Positions 1 through 9,427 are shown, counted from the first letter of the stretch. The stretch: DNA of 64,000 nucleotides from Micromonospora fulviviridis (GCF_014648395.1 NZ_BMRA01000003.1:506211-570210), one strand, 5' to 3'. The notes: generated by a model not told the origin, from the letters alone. Translations and numbers: made by a program.

Positions 1-318
1 AAGAAGGGCATGATCATCCGTGGTGGGTACAACGTGTACCCACGTGAGGTCGAGGAGTTGCTGTACGAGCACCCGGCGGTGCGTGAGGCGGCCGTCATCG
101 GCATCCCGCACGCGGAGCTGGGCGAGGAGATCTGTGCGGCGGTCGCGCTGAAGGACGGCGCCACGGCAACCGCCGAGGAGCTGCGCGAGCACGTGAAGGC
201 GCAGGCGGCGGCGTACAAGTACCCGCGGCACGTGTGGATCGTTGACGAGCTGCCGAAGTCGCCCACCGGCAAGATCCTCAAGCGGGGGATCGAGGCCCCG
301 GCCGACCTGGTCGCGTAG
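1..318 (+). CDS. acyl-CoA synthetase (AMP-forming), C-terminal part
   Basis: The reading frame is open from the first base, so this is the 3' end of a gene that starts outside the window. The visible part is the small C-terminal domain of the ANL superfamily (AMP-dependent acyl-CoA synthetases and ligases). It has the hinge motif RGGYNVYPREVEE, the GIPHAELGEE strand, and the terminal SPTGKILKR motif, whose lysine normally contacts the substrate during adenylation. The family activates carboxylic acids as acyl-AMP and then acyl-CoA in the cytoplasm. Substrate cannot be judged from this part. A strong hairpin follows the stop codon. Confidence 0.93.
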   Translation, partial: KKGMIIRGGYNVYPREVEELLYEHPAVREAAVIGIPHAELGEEICAAVALKDGATATAEELREHVKAQAAAYKYPRHVWIVDELPKSPTGKILKRGIEAPADLVA

Positions 319-347
319 CCCGACCCGACCCGACCCGACCCGACCCG
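319..347. repeat. CCCGA pentamer microsatellite
   Basis: Five perfect tandem copies of CCCGA plus a partial sixth directly follow the acyl-CoA synthetase stop codon. A simple repeat of this kind can slip during replication. It is outside coding sequence here. Confidence 0.9.
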
Positions 348-362
348 CTCCGGCTTCCGGAT

Positions 363-399
363 ACCGTCGCCTGCCGTCGGCAGGACGGCAGGCGACGGT
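363..399 (+). terminator. perfect 16-bp hairpin after the acyl-CoA synthetase gene
   Basis: Arms at 363-378 and 384-399 are perfect reverse complements around the loop GGCAG. There is no T tract, which is usual for actinobacterial hairpin terminators. It lies 45 bp after the stop codon and upstream of the aldehyde dehydrogenase gene. Confidence 0.75.
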
Positions 400-521
400 C
401 TGATCGCTGCGCACTGCAGAAGACCCGGACCCGACCGCCGCACCGTCCGCCGGATGCGGGGCCGACCGGACCGACCGAGCACGCCGCACCGCCGACCTTC
501 GCCGACAAGGACGTCGCCCTG

Positions 522-2237
522 ATGAGCATCAGCCCCACCGTCACCGCCCGACTCGACCAGATGATCGCCGAGCTCTCCGACGGCGAGCGCGGCTGGGCCC
601 GCGAGTCGCTCGCCTCCCGCCGCGCCCTGCTGCTGCAGGTGCACGCCAACGTCGCCGCCCACGCCGACGAATGGGTACGCGTCGCCGCTGCCATCAAGCA
701 GTTGCCCGCCGGCTCCCCGATACTCGGCGAGGAATGGATCAGCGGCCCGTGGGCGGTCCTGGGGTACATGCCTGCGCTGGCCGAGACGCTGACCCGCCTC
801 GAGCAAGGCCGTGACCTGCTGGCCGGGTGCCCGATCGGAGCCGCGCCCGGTGGCCGAGTCACCGTCGGCGTGCTGCCGTACAACGTCTTCGACCGGCTGC
901 TGCTCAGCGGCTTCCGGGCCGAGGTGTGGATGCAGCCCGGCGTCACCGAGGAGGAGACCCGCGAGCACGCCGGTCTGGGCCTGCGCGCCCCCGCGCAGAC
1001 GGCCGGCGTTGCCGTGGTCATGGGCGCCGGCAACATCTTCTCGATCGCCCCGCTGGACGTGCTCTACCAGCTGTACGCGTACAACCGCGTGGTCCTGCTC
1101 AAGCTCAACCCGGTCACTGACCCGCTGCTGCCGGTGTTCGAGGCGGTGTTCGCCCCGTTCATCGACCGCGGCTACCTGCGCATCGTCACCGGCGACGCGC
1201 AGGTCGGCGACCACCTGGTGACCCACGAGGGTGTCGACGCCGTACACATCACCGGCAGCGAAGCCACCCACGACGCGATCGTCTGGGGCGCGGGGGAGGC
1301 GGGCGCCGCGGCGAAGGCCGTGGGAACCCCACGGCTGGACAAGCCGATCACCAGCGAACTCGGCGGGGTGTCCCCGGCCATCGTGGTGCCCGGCCGCTGG
1401 TCCAAGGCGGACATCCGCTTCCAGGCCGAGCACATCGCCACCCAGCGCCTGCACAACAGCGGCTTCAACTGCATCGCTGCCCAGATCGTCATTGTCAGCA
1501 GCGACTGGCCGCAGAAGCAGGAGTTCCTCACCGCGCTTCGCGCCGCCTTCAGCAACGCGCCCGCCCGCCCCGCCTGGTATCCCGGCTGCGACCTGCGGGT
1601 GGCCGACGCGCGGCGGGCGCACCCGCACTTCGAGGCCGTCGGCGGCACCGCCGAGCGCACCGTGCTGTGGGGCTTGGACCTCGGCGACGATGCGGAGTCC
1701 GCGTTCGGCGCCGAGTACTTCGGCCCGGTCCTCGGCGTCGCCGAGCTGCCCGGCACGGGCCTGGAGTTCCTCAACGCCGCGGTCGACGCCGCCAACGAGC
1801 GCATGCACGGCACGCTGGGCGCCAACCTGGTGATCGACTCCCGCACGCAGCGACAGCTGGCCGCGCGCCTGCGCGAGAGCATTGCCCGGCTGCGCTACGG
1901 CACCATCGGCGTCAACGCCTGGACCGGCGTGGGCTACCTGACGGCCCGCGCCACCTGGGGAGCCCTTCCCGGGCATACGCTCGACGACATCCAAAGCGGC
2001 CGCGGTATCGTGCACAACTCGCTGCTGCTGCACCGTCCCGAGCGGACCGTCGTGTACGGGCCGTTTCGGCCGCTGCCGCGCTCGGTCATGACCGGCGAGT
2101 TCAGCATCACCCCGAAACCGCCGTGGTTCCTCACCAACCGCACCGCCGCTTCGACCGGGCGGCGGCTGACCGCGTTCGCCGCCCGGCCCCGTTGGGCGGC
2201 CCTACCCGGCATCTTCGCCTCCGCGCTGCGAGGGTGA
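522..2237 (+). CDS. aldehyde dehydrogenase family protein
   Basis: A 571-residue protein of the NAD(P)-dependent aldehyde dehydrogenase superfamily, which oxidises aldehydes to acids. The general-base glutamate lies in ELGG (about residue 279) and the nucleophilic cysteine in SGFNCIAAQ (about residue 317), the right order and spacing. GAGNIFSIAP and KLNPV fit the dinucleotide-binding part. It is longer than typical 480-500 residue members, with an extra C-terminal stretch that may form a membrane-proximal tail. Substrate is unknown. It follows an acyl-CoA synthetase gene in the same direction, but the hairpin between them suggests separate transcription. Confidence 0.88.
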   Translation: MSISPTVTARLDQMIAELSDGERGWARESLASRRALLLQVHANVAAHADEWVRVAAAIKQLPAGSPILGEEWISGPWAVLGYMPALAETLTRLEQGRDLLAGCPIGAAPGGRVTVGVLPYNVFDRLLLSGFRAEVWMQPGVTEEETREHAGLGLRAPAQTAGVAVVMGAGNIFSIAPLDVLYQLYAYNRVVLLKLNPVTDPLLPVFEAVFAPFIDRGYLRIVTGDAQVGDHLVTHEGVDAVHITGSEATHDAIVWGAGEAGAAAKAVGTPRLDKPITSELGGVSPAIVVPGRWSKADIRFQAEHIATQRLHNSGFNCIAAQIVIVSSDWPQKQEFLTALRAAFSNAPARPAWYPGCDLRVADARRAHPHFEAVGGTAERTVLWGLDLGDDAESAFGAEYFGPVLGVAELPGTGLEFLNAAVDAANERMHGTLGANLVIDSRTQRQLAARLRESIARLRYGTIGVNAWTGVGYLTARATWGALPGHTLDDIQSGRGIVHNSLLLHRPERTVVYGPFRPLPRSVMTGEFSITPKPPWFLTNRTAASTGRRLTAFAARPRWAALPGIFASALRG

Positions 2238-2301
2238 TGTCGGTGACCCACAATGCGTCCGGCCGGTCGACGACGAACCGCCGGTTGACCAGAACCGCCG
2301 A
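2236..2301 (-). pseudogene. IS3-family transposase (OrfB) remnant
   Basis: Read on the minus strand, about 22 codons give NRRFVVDRP followed by ALWVTDI. This is the characteristic stretch just before the first catalytic aspartate of the IS3-family integrase (rve) domain. Nothing of the transposase is recognisable on either side, and the scrap overlaps the aldehyde dehydrogenase stop codon. It is best read as the footprint of a lost insertion sequence. The rest of the gap to 2591 shows no gene I recognise. Confidence 0.5.
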
Positions 2302-2591
2302 CGGCGAGATCGGCGACGACTGGGTAGATCATGTTGGAGGCCGTTCCCCCACGCGAAACCGGGGGAAGCCCATACCTCCACAAGCAGGCCGATGTGCCCG
2401 GGTGGGTGGCTTATGGTGAAGCCGGGGGCGGCCGCGGTGGTCCGTGCCGGTGCGAGGCGCACGCCCTGATCAGAGCCGTAGTGCCCTTCACGTTGTGCAG
2501 CTGAGGGATGGACCCATGCCAGGAAGAACATCCACCCGTGCCGGAACGCTCGCCGTGACCGGGAACAAGCGCGACGTCGGCCATTGCTGAG

Positions 2592-3068
2592 ATGGACTGG
2601 GCCGGATGGGGTCTGTTCGGGTTGGTCGCCACCGCGGCGCTCACCGCGGCGTTGATCACCGCGCAACTGGCCGGCCTCACCCGCCTGGATTTTCCCCTGG
2701 TGCTCGGGACCCTGGTCACCGAGGATCCCGATCGGGCCCGGATCGTCGGGTTCGTCATCCACCTCTGCGCCGGTCAGGGCTTCGCCCTCGGCTACGCGGC
2801 CACGTTCGCCGTGCTGCACCGGGCCACCTGGTGGATCGGGGCGCTGCTCGGGCTGCTGCACGTCGGCATCGCGCTGACGGTGCTCCTGCCGCTGCTTCCG
2901 GGCGTCCATCCCCGCATGGCCTCGCAGCGGGCCGGCCTGACCAGCACGGCCGTGTTGGAGCCGCCCGGCCTGTTCGCCGTCAACTACGGCGTGCAGACTC
3001 CCGCGGTCGCGGTCGTCGTCCACGTCATCTACGGGATCGTCCTCGGACTGCTCCTCCGGGCCGACTGA
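2592..3068 (+). CDS. small integral membrane protein
   Basis: A 158-residue hydrophobic protein with about four membrane segments and short loops. No family motif was recognised. It lies 34 bp upstream of the GH15 glycosidase gene in the same direction, so the two are probably co-transcribed. ATG 2592 is the first convincing start after a gap with no gene. Function is unknown; a role linked to the neighbouring carbohydrate enzyme is only inference. Confidence 0.72.
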   Translation: MDWAGWGLFGLVATAALTAALITAQLAGLTRLDFPLVLGTLVTEDPDRARIVGFVIHLCAGQGFALGYAATFAVLHRATWWIGALLGLLHVGIALTVLLPLLPGVHPRMASQRAGLTSTAVLEPPGLFAVNYGVQTPAVAVVVHVIYGIVLGLLLRAD

Positions 3069-3102
3069 CCCGTGGTCGCCGACGGGTGAGGGAGCGATCT
3101 TC

Positions 3103-4929
3103 ATGACTGGCGGATTCGACCGGGCTTCCCGACGGCCGGCACCGATCAGCGAGTACGGGCTGCTGGGTGACACCCGCACCGCCGCCCTCGTGGCCGGCGA
3201 CGGCGGGATCGACTGGCTCTGTGTGCCGCGCTTCGACGGCGAGCCGCTGTTCGGCCGGCTGGTCGGTGGCCCGGAGGCCGGAACGTTTCGGGTCGGCCCG
3301 GCCCGGCCCGGGACGGTCGTCGACCGACGCTACCGCCAGCACACCGCCACCCTGGAGACGACCTGGGCGGTGGGCGGCGGCCGCCTCACCCTCACCGAGG
3401 GCATGGTGGCCGAGGTCAGCGGTCGCCTGCTGCCGACGACTCTGCTGGTGCGGCGGCTGTCGGCCGAGCACGCGGCGGTCGAGGCCGTCGTGGAGTTCGA
3501 CCCCCGCCTCGGCGCCCTGCACCGCCGGCCCCGGATCCATCACCGTCGCCAGGCCCTGGTCTGTGCGTGGGGGTCGGTTGCGATCTCCCTGGCGAGTGCG
3601 CCCGAGCTCGCCATCGAGACCGGCCGGTCCACCTCGATCACGGTCCGGCCCGGCAGCCCGATCACCCTCGTGCTGGCCTTCGCCCACCGCGAACCGCTGA
3701 TCCACGTCGACCCGGCAGCAGCCTGGGACCTACTCGTCGAGGACGAGAACCGGTGGCGGGACTGGAGCACCGAGATCGACGAGTCGCTGCCTTTCCGCGA
3801 GGCCGTCGTCCGGAGCCTGCTGACCATGCGGCTGCTCACCTACTCGCCGTCGCAGGCTCCGGTGGCGGCGCCCACGACGTCGTTGCCCGAGGATCCCGGC
3901 GGGATACGCAACTGGGACTACCGCTACGTCTGGCCCCGGGACGCCAGCATCGGCGTCAGCGCCTTCCTCGGCGTCGGCAAGGCCAGGGAGGCCCACGGCT
4001 TCCTCGCCTGGCTGCTGCACGCCAGCCGGCTGCAGCGGCCCCGCCTGCCCGCACTACTCACCCTGCACGGTCGCAACGTACCGGCCGAACGCGACCTGCC
4101 CGGCTGGCCCGGCTACCTCGCCAGCGTCCCGGTACGGATCGGCAACGGCGCCGCCGGCCAGCACCAGCTCGACGGCTACGGCTGGGTGGTCGACGCCGCC
4201 TGGGCGTTCGCGCAGGCCGGACAGCGCCTCTACAGCGAGACGTGGCGGGCGGTGCGCGGCTTCGCCGACGTGGTCGCCGGCCGCTGGCAGGAGCCCGACG
4301 CCGGCATCTGGGAGGTCCGCGAACCGACCCAGCACGTCCATTCCAAGCTCATGGGCTGGCTCGCGCTGGACCGCGCCCTCCGCATCGCCGACACCCATCC
4401 GCTGCCCGACCGCCAACGCCGGCGCTGGCAGGAGGCACGGGACGCGATCGCCGCCGAGGTCCGGACGCGCGGCTTCGACCCCGAGGCGGGCTGCTACGTC
4501 CGCGGCTACGGCACCCAGGACCTGGATGCAGCCCTGCTCGTCCTGCCGCTGCTCGACCTGGACGACATCGAGTCGCCCCGGGTGCGGGGCACCATCGACG
4601 CCGTCCGGGACCGGCTCTCCGCCGGCGGTCCGCTGCTCTACCGCTACCCGCCGGGCCGTGACGGGTTCCCCGGCGGCGAAGGCGCGTTCCTGCCCTGCTC
4701 GTTCTGGCTCGTGCAGGCCCTGGCCCGCACCGGGCGCCACCGCGAGGCCGTCGAGCTGTTCCAGACCCTGCTCGACCACGCCAGCCCGCTCGGCCTCTAC
4801 GCCGAGGAGATGGACCCCGCGACCGGCGCCCACCTCGGCAACTACCCCCAGACGCTCACCCACGCCGCGCTCGTCCAGGCCGCACTCGCCATCCGGGACG
4901 CCCCCACCAGCGGCCCGGTGTCCGCCTGA
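3103..4929 (+). CDS. glycoside hydrolase family 15 protein (trehalase/glucoamylase-like)
   Basis: A 608-residue protein of the bacterial GH15 type. An N-terminal beta-sandwich domain (SEYGLLGDTRTAALV near residue 15) is followed by an (alpha/alpha)6 barrel beginning around RNWDYRYVWPRDAS (residue 268 on). The C-terminal block reads LGLYAEEMDPATGAHLGNYP, with acidic catalytic candidates near residues 568-569. Known actinobacterial members hydrolyse alpha-linked glucosides; the mycobacterial enzyme acts on trehalose. No signal peptide is seen, so it should be cytoplasmic. A purine-rich ribosome site (GAGGGAG) lies upstream. Exact substrate is not determinable here. Confidence 0.9.
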   Translation: MTGGFDRASRRPAPISEYGLLGDTRTAALVAGDGGIDWLCVPRFDGEPLFGRLVGGPEAGTFRVGPARPGTVVDRRYRQHTATLETTWAVGGGRLTLTEGMVAEVSGRLLPTTLLVRRLSAEHAAVEAVVEFDPRLGALHRRPRIHHRRQALVCAWGSVAISLASAPELAIETGRSTSITVRPGSPITLVLAFAHREPLIHVDPAAAWDLLVEDENRWRDWSTEIDESLPFREAVVRSLLTMRLLTYSPSQAPVAAPTTSLPEDPGGIRNWDYRYVWPRDASIGVSAFLGVGKAREAHGFLAWLLHASRLQRPRLPALLTLHGRNVPAERDLPGWPGYLASVPVRIGNGAAGQHQLDGYGWVVDAAWAFAQAGQRLYSETWRAVRGFADVVAGRWQEPDAGIWEVREPTQHVHSKLMGWLALDRALRIADTHPLPDRQRRRWQEARDAIAAEVRTRGFDPEAGCYVRGYGTQDLDAALLVLPLLDLDDIESPRVRGTIDAVRDRLSAGGPLLYRYPPGRDGFPGGEGAFLPCSFWLVQALARTGRHREAVELFQTLLDHASPLGLYAEEMDPATGAHLGNYPQTLTHAALVQAALAIRDAPTSGPVSA

Positions 4930-4972
4930 CCGAGGAAACGCCCCGCCGGTAGACCGCCGTGGGGGAGCGGCC

Positions 4973-5006
4973 CACCGGCCGCCGGCCCGAGGGGCGGCGG
5001 CCGGTG
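4973..5006. terminator. 12-bp perfect hairpin between convergent genes
   Basis: Arms 4973-4984 and 4995-5006 are perfectly complementary, with further pairing of CCC and GGG inside the loop. It sits between the convergent GH15 and MFS genes, so it probably terminates transcription from both sides. Confidence 0.75.
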
Positions 5007-5015
5007 CGTACGGCG

Positions 5016-6389
5016 TCATCGCCTCGGCAGCAGTTGGATGATCGCGGCCAGCGCCAGTTCCAGCACGATGAGCAAGACCAGCCCGGCCCGGAACCCGCCG
5101 GTCAGATCCGCGGCCCGGTAGAAGACGATGCCGATGAGCGCCACCCCGACCGCGTTGCCGGTCTGGTTCACCGTGGCGAGCACTCCGGCGGCGGCCCCGG
5201 TGTGCTGCGGGGTGATCCGGGAGAGCACGGTGGTGGTGAGCGGGGCGAGCGCGATGCCCATGCCGATGCCGTCCACGGCCAGCCCCGGCACGAGCCAGCC
5301 GGTCCCGTGCCCGGCCGCCTGCCACATGCCGTACAGGCCCGCGACCATCACCAGCGCGCCCACGCTGACCACCTGCCGACCGAGCCGGGCGGCGATCCGG
5401 TGCGCGTACGTCGAGGTGGCCAGGTAGCCGGCGCCGATGGCGATGAAGACGACGCCCGACTCCAGCGCCGACAGGCCCCGCTCGACCTGCAGGTAGAGCG
5501 CCAGGATGAGGAAGAACGACGCCTGCCCCATCCAGAACACCTGGGTGGCCACGAGCCCCACCGAGAACGCCCGCTCCCGGAACAGCGTGGGATGCACCAG
5601 GGGTTGCGCGCTGCGCCGCTGGGTCGCCCCGAACTGCGCGAACAGCAGCACCGAGGCGGCCAGACTCAGCCAGGTCCACACCGGCCAGCCCTGCTCCCGC
5701 CCCTCCACCAGCGGCAGGACCAGCGCCACCAGCGCCGCGCTGACCAGGACCACGCCGGCCAGGTCGAGCCGGGTCGACGGGTGGCGGGACTCCGGCACCC
5801 GGCGCAGCAGCGCCAGCGCGGCCACCCCGATCGGCAGGTTGATGAGGAAGCACAGCCGCCAGTCCAGGCCGAACAGGTCCGCCCGGATCAGCAGGCCGCC
5901 GATCAACTGGCCGAAGACGGCGCCCAGACCCAGCGTCAGGCCGTACCGGGCGATCGCCTTCGGCTGCTCGGCCGGCGCGACGCTGGTGCGCACGATGGCC
6001 AGCACCTGCGGCATGAGCAGCGCCGCCGCGAGTCCCTGGAGCACCCGGGCGCCCACCAGGACACCCGCGGTGGGCGCCAGCCCGCAGAGCACCGAGGCCG
6101 CGGTGAACAGCGCCACTCCGAGGCCGAAAACCCGGCGGCGGCCATACCGGTCGCCCAGCCGGCCGCCGGTGATCAGGCCGGCGGCCACCGCGAGGACGTA
6201 GCCGGCGACCACCCACTGCAGCGCGGCCGGGCCGGCGTGCAGGTCGCGTTGCATCGCCGGCAGGGCCACGTTGACGATGAACGCGTCGATCGCGGTCATG
6301 AACGTCGAGATCAGCAGGACCGGCAGGAAGGCGCCGGGCCGCGCGGCCGGTGCGGTGACCCGCACCGGCCGCGCGTTCAGGAGCGTCAT
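5016..6389 (-). CDS. MFS transporter, DHA2-type drug/H+ antiporter
   Basis: A 457-residue major facilitator protein with many hydrophobic helices. TAIDAFIVNVALPAMQRDL in the first helix and GGRLGDRYGRRRVF in the loop after helix 2 are hallmarks of EmrB/QacA-like exporters. The start is taken at ATG 6389 because it overlaps the stop of the upstream SnoaL-like gene by four bases (ATGA), indicating translational coupling; a longer upstream frame is arginine-rich and not protein-like. The operon is divergent from a LAL-type regulator, a layout typical of inducible efflux. Substrate is unknown. Confidence 0.9.
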   Translation of the reverse strand: MTLLNARPVRVTAPAARPGAFLPVLLISTFMTAIDAFIVNVALPAMQRDLHAGPAALQWVVAGYVLAVAAGLITGGRLGDRYGRRRVFGLGVALFTAASVLCGLAPTAGVLVGARVLQGLAAALLMPQVLAIVRTSVAPAEQPKAIARYGLTLGLGAVFGQLIGGLLIRADLFGLDWRLCFLINLPIGVAALALLRRVPESRHPSTRLDLAGVVLVSAALVALVLPLVEGREQGWPVWTWLSLAASVLLFAQFGATQRRSAQPLVHPTLFRERAFSVGLVATQVFWMGQASFFLILALYLQVERGLSALESGVVFIAIGAGYLATSTYAHRIAARLGRQVVSVGALVMVAGLYGMWQAAGHGTGWLVPGLAVDGIGMGIALAPLTTTVLSRITPQHTGAAAGVLATVNQTGNAVGVALIGIVFYRAADLTGGFRAGLVLLIVLELALAAIIQLLPRR

Positions 6390-6739
6390 GCCGGCACCCG
6401 GTCCAGGAAGCCGTGCACGGTGGCGATGCGGCCGTCGGTGATGACCGCGACGTCGAAGCCGACAACGATCGGCTCGGCGCCGCGCGGGCCGAGGTTCCAG
6501 GTGAACCGGGCCAGGTCGTGGTGGGCGTCGACCGGGCCAGCGAGGCTGAACTCCAGGCCGGGGAACTGCTGCTGCACGCCGGCGATCAGCGCGTCGATCT
6601 GGTCGCGGCCGGCGACGGAGGCCAGCGGGTCGGTGTACGTCCCGTCGGCCGTCCACACCTCGTCGATGAGGGCCCGGCGGGCGGCGGCGTCGGTGGTGTT
6701 CCAGGCGGTGAGGTACTTCTCGATCAGTTCCATGGCCAC
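6386..6739 (-). CDS. SnoaL-like / nuclear transport factor 2 fold protein
   Basis: A 117-residue protein with the pattern of small cone-shaped SnoaL-like proteins: an N-terminal helix (LIEKYLTAWNTTD), the segment VWTADGTYTDPLASVAGRDQI, and C-terminal strands. These proteins act as small isomerases, hydrolases or ligand binders. It is first in an operon with the MFS exporter (four-base overlap) and divergent from the LAL regulator. It may bind or modify the exported compound, but that is inference from position. Confidence 0.82.
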   Translation of the reverse strand: MAMELIEKYLTAWNTTDAAARRALIDEVWTADGTYTDPLASVAGRDQIDALIAGVQQQFPGLEFSLAGPVDAHHDLARFTWNLGPRGAEPIVVGFDVAVITDGRIATVHGFLDRVPA

Positions 6740-6780
6740 GACGCTATGGATGATCCGGCGCCCGGGAATCGGTAGCGCTT

Positions 6781-6795
6781 AGGTACCGCGTACCT
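6781..6795. promoter_or_regulatory. palindrome in the SnoaL/LAL divergent promoter
   Basis: AGGTACCGCGTACCT is a perfect inverted repeat (AGGTAC, spacer CGC, GTACCT) in the 63-bp gap between the divergent genes, just upstream of the LAL regulator start. Position and symmetry suggest a protein-binding operator. No binding data are implied. Confidence 0.4.
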
Positions 6796-6802
6796 GTGTA
6801 GG

Positions 6803-9427
6803 GTGCGGAGAATGTTGCACGGCCGCGCCGCAGAGCAGGACCGGATCGCGGCCCTGGTGGCGCGGGCCCGGGCGGGGGAGAGCGCCGCGTTGGTGCTGCG
6901 GGGCGGTCCGGGCATCGGCAAGACCGCGCTGCTGGACTGGGCCGCCGAGCTGACGTCGCCGGCGGGCCGGCCGCTGCGCGTGCTGCGCGCCAGCGCCGCC
7001 GAGTTCGAGGCCGAGCTTCCGTTCGCCGGGCTGAGCCAGCTCGTACGGCCGGCGCTCGACCGCCTCGACCGGCTGCCCGCACCGCAGCGGCAGGTGCTCG
7101 CCGCGGTGTTCGGGCTCGGCGGCGGCGCCCAGGCCGACCGGCTGCTGGTAGGGCTCGCCGTGCTGTCGCTCCTGGCGGACCTGGCCGAGGACGGTCCGCT
7201 GCTCTGCCTCGTCGACGACGCGCACTGGCTGGACAGCGTCTCCGCCGAGGCGCTGCTGTTCGCCGCGCGCCGGCTGCACGCCGAGGGCGTCGTGATGATC
7301 TTCGCGGCCCGGGACGGGGTCTTTCCCGCCCCCGGCCTGCCCGAACTGACCGTCGGCGCGCTCACGCCGGCCGACGCCGTCCGGCTGCTCGACCCGCAGC
7401 TCCCTCCCGAGGTACGGATGCGGGTGCTCGGCGAGGCGCAGGGCAACCCGCTCGCGCTGATCGAGCTGCCCCGCGTCGTACGGGCCGACGACCCCGGCGG
7501 CCCGCTGCCGCTCACCGACCGGTTGCAGGCGGCGTTCCACGGCCAGGTCGACCGGCTGCCCGCCGGCGCCCGGGCGCTGCTGCTCGCCGCCGCCGTCGAG
7601 GACACCGGCGACCTGGACGTGCTGCTGCGCGCCGCCGCCCCCCTCGGCGGCGGCCCGGCGGACCTGCGGCCGGCGGAGGAGGCCCGGCTCGTCGAGGTCA
7701 CCGGCCGGCGGCTGCGGTTCCGCCACCCGCTGGTCCGCGCCGCCGTGCACGCCGCCGCCACGTACCCGGAGCGGCTCGCCGTGCACCGGGCGCTCGCGGA
7801 GGTGCTCACCACGCCCGACACCGCCGACCGGCGGGCCTGGCACCTCGCCGCGGCCACCACCGGACCGGACGAGCAGGTGGCCGCCACCCTGGAACGCACC
7901 GCCGAGCAGGCCCGCGCGCGCAGCGGCTACGGCGCGGCGCTGGCCGCGTTCGAGCGCGCCGCCGAACTGAGCGGGGACGAGGCCGCCCAGGCACGCCGGC
8001 TGCTGCTGGCCGCCGAGAGCGGCCTGCAGTCCGGGCACCTCGACAACGCGGTCCGGCTCGCCGAGCGGGCTGCCGGCGTGGTGAACGAGCCGGCCTTCCA
8101 CGCCCGCGTCGCCTGGATCGAAGGACACGCCTGGTTCTGGCAGGGCGGCCACCAGACCGCGTACGACCTGATGAGCCAGGGCGCGCAGCTCGACCCGGGA
8201 CAGCGGGACGCGTTGCTGGTGGCGGCGTTCCACCCGGCCTGGTACCTCGGCGAGCCGTACCTCGGCGCCTGCCTCGACCAGCTCGCGACCCTCGACCATC
8301 CGGTGGCCCGCTACCAGGTCGCCGCCGTCCGGGGCCGACCGCTGCCGCTGGCCGCGGTCGCCGCCGAGGCAGGCGCCGAACCCCGCGACCGCGTGCAGCT
8401 CTGCGGGCTCGGCTTCGTCGCCGGCCAGGACGCCGAGACGTACGAGCTGGCCTCCGGCCTGGTCGCCCGCTGCCGAACGGAGGGCGTCCTCGGGCTGCTG
8501 CCCACGCTGCTGTTCTTCCTCGCCGAGGCGGAGTTCTTCCACGGCCGGCATCGGGACGCCGCGGTCAGCCTCGACGAGGCGGTCCGGGTCGCCCGCGACG
8601 GCGGCCAGCCGCTGTGGGTCAGCCAGCTGCTCGCCGTGCAGGCGGTGCTGGCCGCCGTGGCCGGCGACGAGGCGCGCTGCCTGGAGCTGGTGGCCTCGGC
8701 GCTGGACGGCGCCGCGGCGGGCGCCGAGGCGGCCGGCCGGGCGTGGACGCTGTGGGCGCTGGGTCTGCTCGACCTCGGCCAGGGCCGGGCCGAGTCCGCC
8801 GTGACCCGGCTCGCCACCCTGCAGGAGAACCCGTACGCCCACCAGGTGTGCGCGTACCGGAGCGTGCCCGACCTGGTCGAGGCGGCCGTCCGGGCCGGCG
8901 TGCCCGAGCAGGCCGAGGAGGCGGTCACCCGCTTCTCGACGTGGGCGCAGCGGGTGGACCAGCCGTGGGCGACGTCCCTGGCGTACCGGTGCCGGGCGCT
9001 GCTCTCCGGCGACGAGCAGGACTACCTGCTGGCCCTCAAGGCCGGCGGCCGCCCCTTCGAACAGGCCCGCACCGAACTGCTGTACGGCGAGTGGCTGCGC
9101 CGCGCCCGGCGCAAGGCCGACGCCCGCGGCCGGCTGCACCATGCCCTGCACACGTTCGACCAGTTGGGTGCGGCCCCGTGGGCGGCGCGGGCGCGCGGCG
9201 AGCTGGAGGCCACGGGGCTTCGCGCCCCGCAACCAGCCGCGTCGGCCGCCGCCGACCTCACTCCGCAGGAGCTGCAGATCGCCCGGCTCGCCGGCACGGG
9301 TCTGTCCAACCGGGACATCGCCGCGCAGCTGTTCCTCAGCCCCAAGACGGTCGCGTACCACCTGTACAAGGCGTACCCGAAGCTCGGCGTCACCAGCCGC
9401 ACGGAGCTGGCCGCCCTGGCGCTGTGA
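6803..9427 (+). CDS. LuxR-family regulator with N-terminal ATPase (LAL type)
   Basis: An 874-residue regulator of the large ATP-binding LuxR class. Walker A is GGPGIGKTALLDW near residue 35 and the Walker B region is LLCLVDDAHWLD. A long helical, TPR-like middle follows, ending in a LuxR/GerE helix-turn-helix (LTPQELQIARLAGTGLSN, then LSPKTVAYHLYKAYPKLGV) in the last 60 residues. GTG 6803 and ATG 6812 are both possible starts. It is divergent from the SnoaL-MFS operon and is the obvious candidate regulator of it, sensing an unknown ligand through the middle region. Confidence 0.93.
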   Translation: MRRMLHGRAAEQDRIAALVARARAGESAALVLRGGPGIGKTALLDWAAELTSPAGRPLRVLRASAAEFEAELPFAGLSQLVRPALDRLDRLPAPQRQVLAAVFGLGGGAQADRLLVGLAVLSLLADLAEDGPLLCLVDDAHWLDSVSAEALLFAARRLHAEGVVMIFAARDGVFPAPGLPELTVGALTPADAVRLLDPQLPPEVRMRVLGEAQGNPLALIELPRVVRADDPGGPLPLTDRLQAAFHGQVDRLPAGARALLLAAAVEDTGDLDVLLRAAAPLGGGPADLRPAEEARLVEVTGRRLRFRHPLVRAAVHAAATYPERLAVHRALAEVLTTPDTADRRAWHLAAATTGPDEQVAATLERTAEQARARSGYGAALAAFERAAELSGDEAAQARRLLLAAESGLQSGHLDNAVRLAERAAGVVNEPAFHARVAWIEGHAWFWQGGHQTAYDLMSQGAQLDPGQRDALLVAAFHPAWYLGEPYLGACLDQLATLDHPVARYQVAAVRGRPLPLAAVAAEAGAEPRDRVQLCGLGFVAGQDAETYELASGLVARCRTEGVLGLLPTLLFFLAEAEFFHGRHRDAAVSLDEAVRVARDGGQPLWVSQLLAVQAVLAAVAGDEARCLELVASALDGAAAGAEAAGRAWTLWALGLLDLGQGRAESAVTRLATLQENPYAHQVCAYRSVPDLVEAAVRAGVPEQAEEAVTRFSTWAQRVDQPWATSLAYRCRALLSGDEQDYLLALKAGGRPFEQARTELLYGEWLRRARRKADARGRLHHALHTFDQLGAAPWAARARGELEATGLRAPQPAASAAADLTPQELQIARLAGTGLSNRDIAAQLFLSPKTVAYHLYKAYPKLGVTSRTELAALAL

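Noticed and set aside
4054..6465. An 803-codon minus-strand frame across the GH15 and MFS genes
   Set aside because: It runs through the hairpin terminator and two real genes on other frames, and its composition is typical of a GC-rich shadow.
4959..6782. A 607-codon plus-strand frame opposite the MFS and SnoaL genes
   Set aside because: Antisense shadow rich in Arg, Gln, His and Pro, with no recognisable domain; the minus strand has two well-supported genes.
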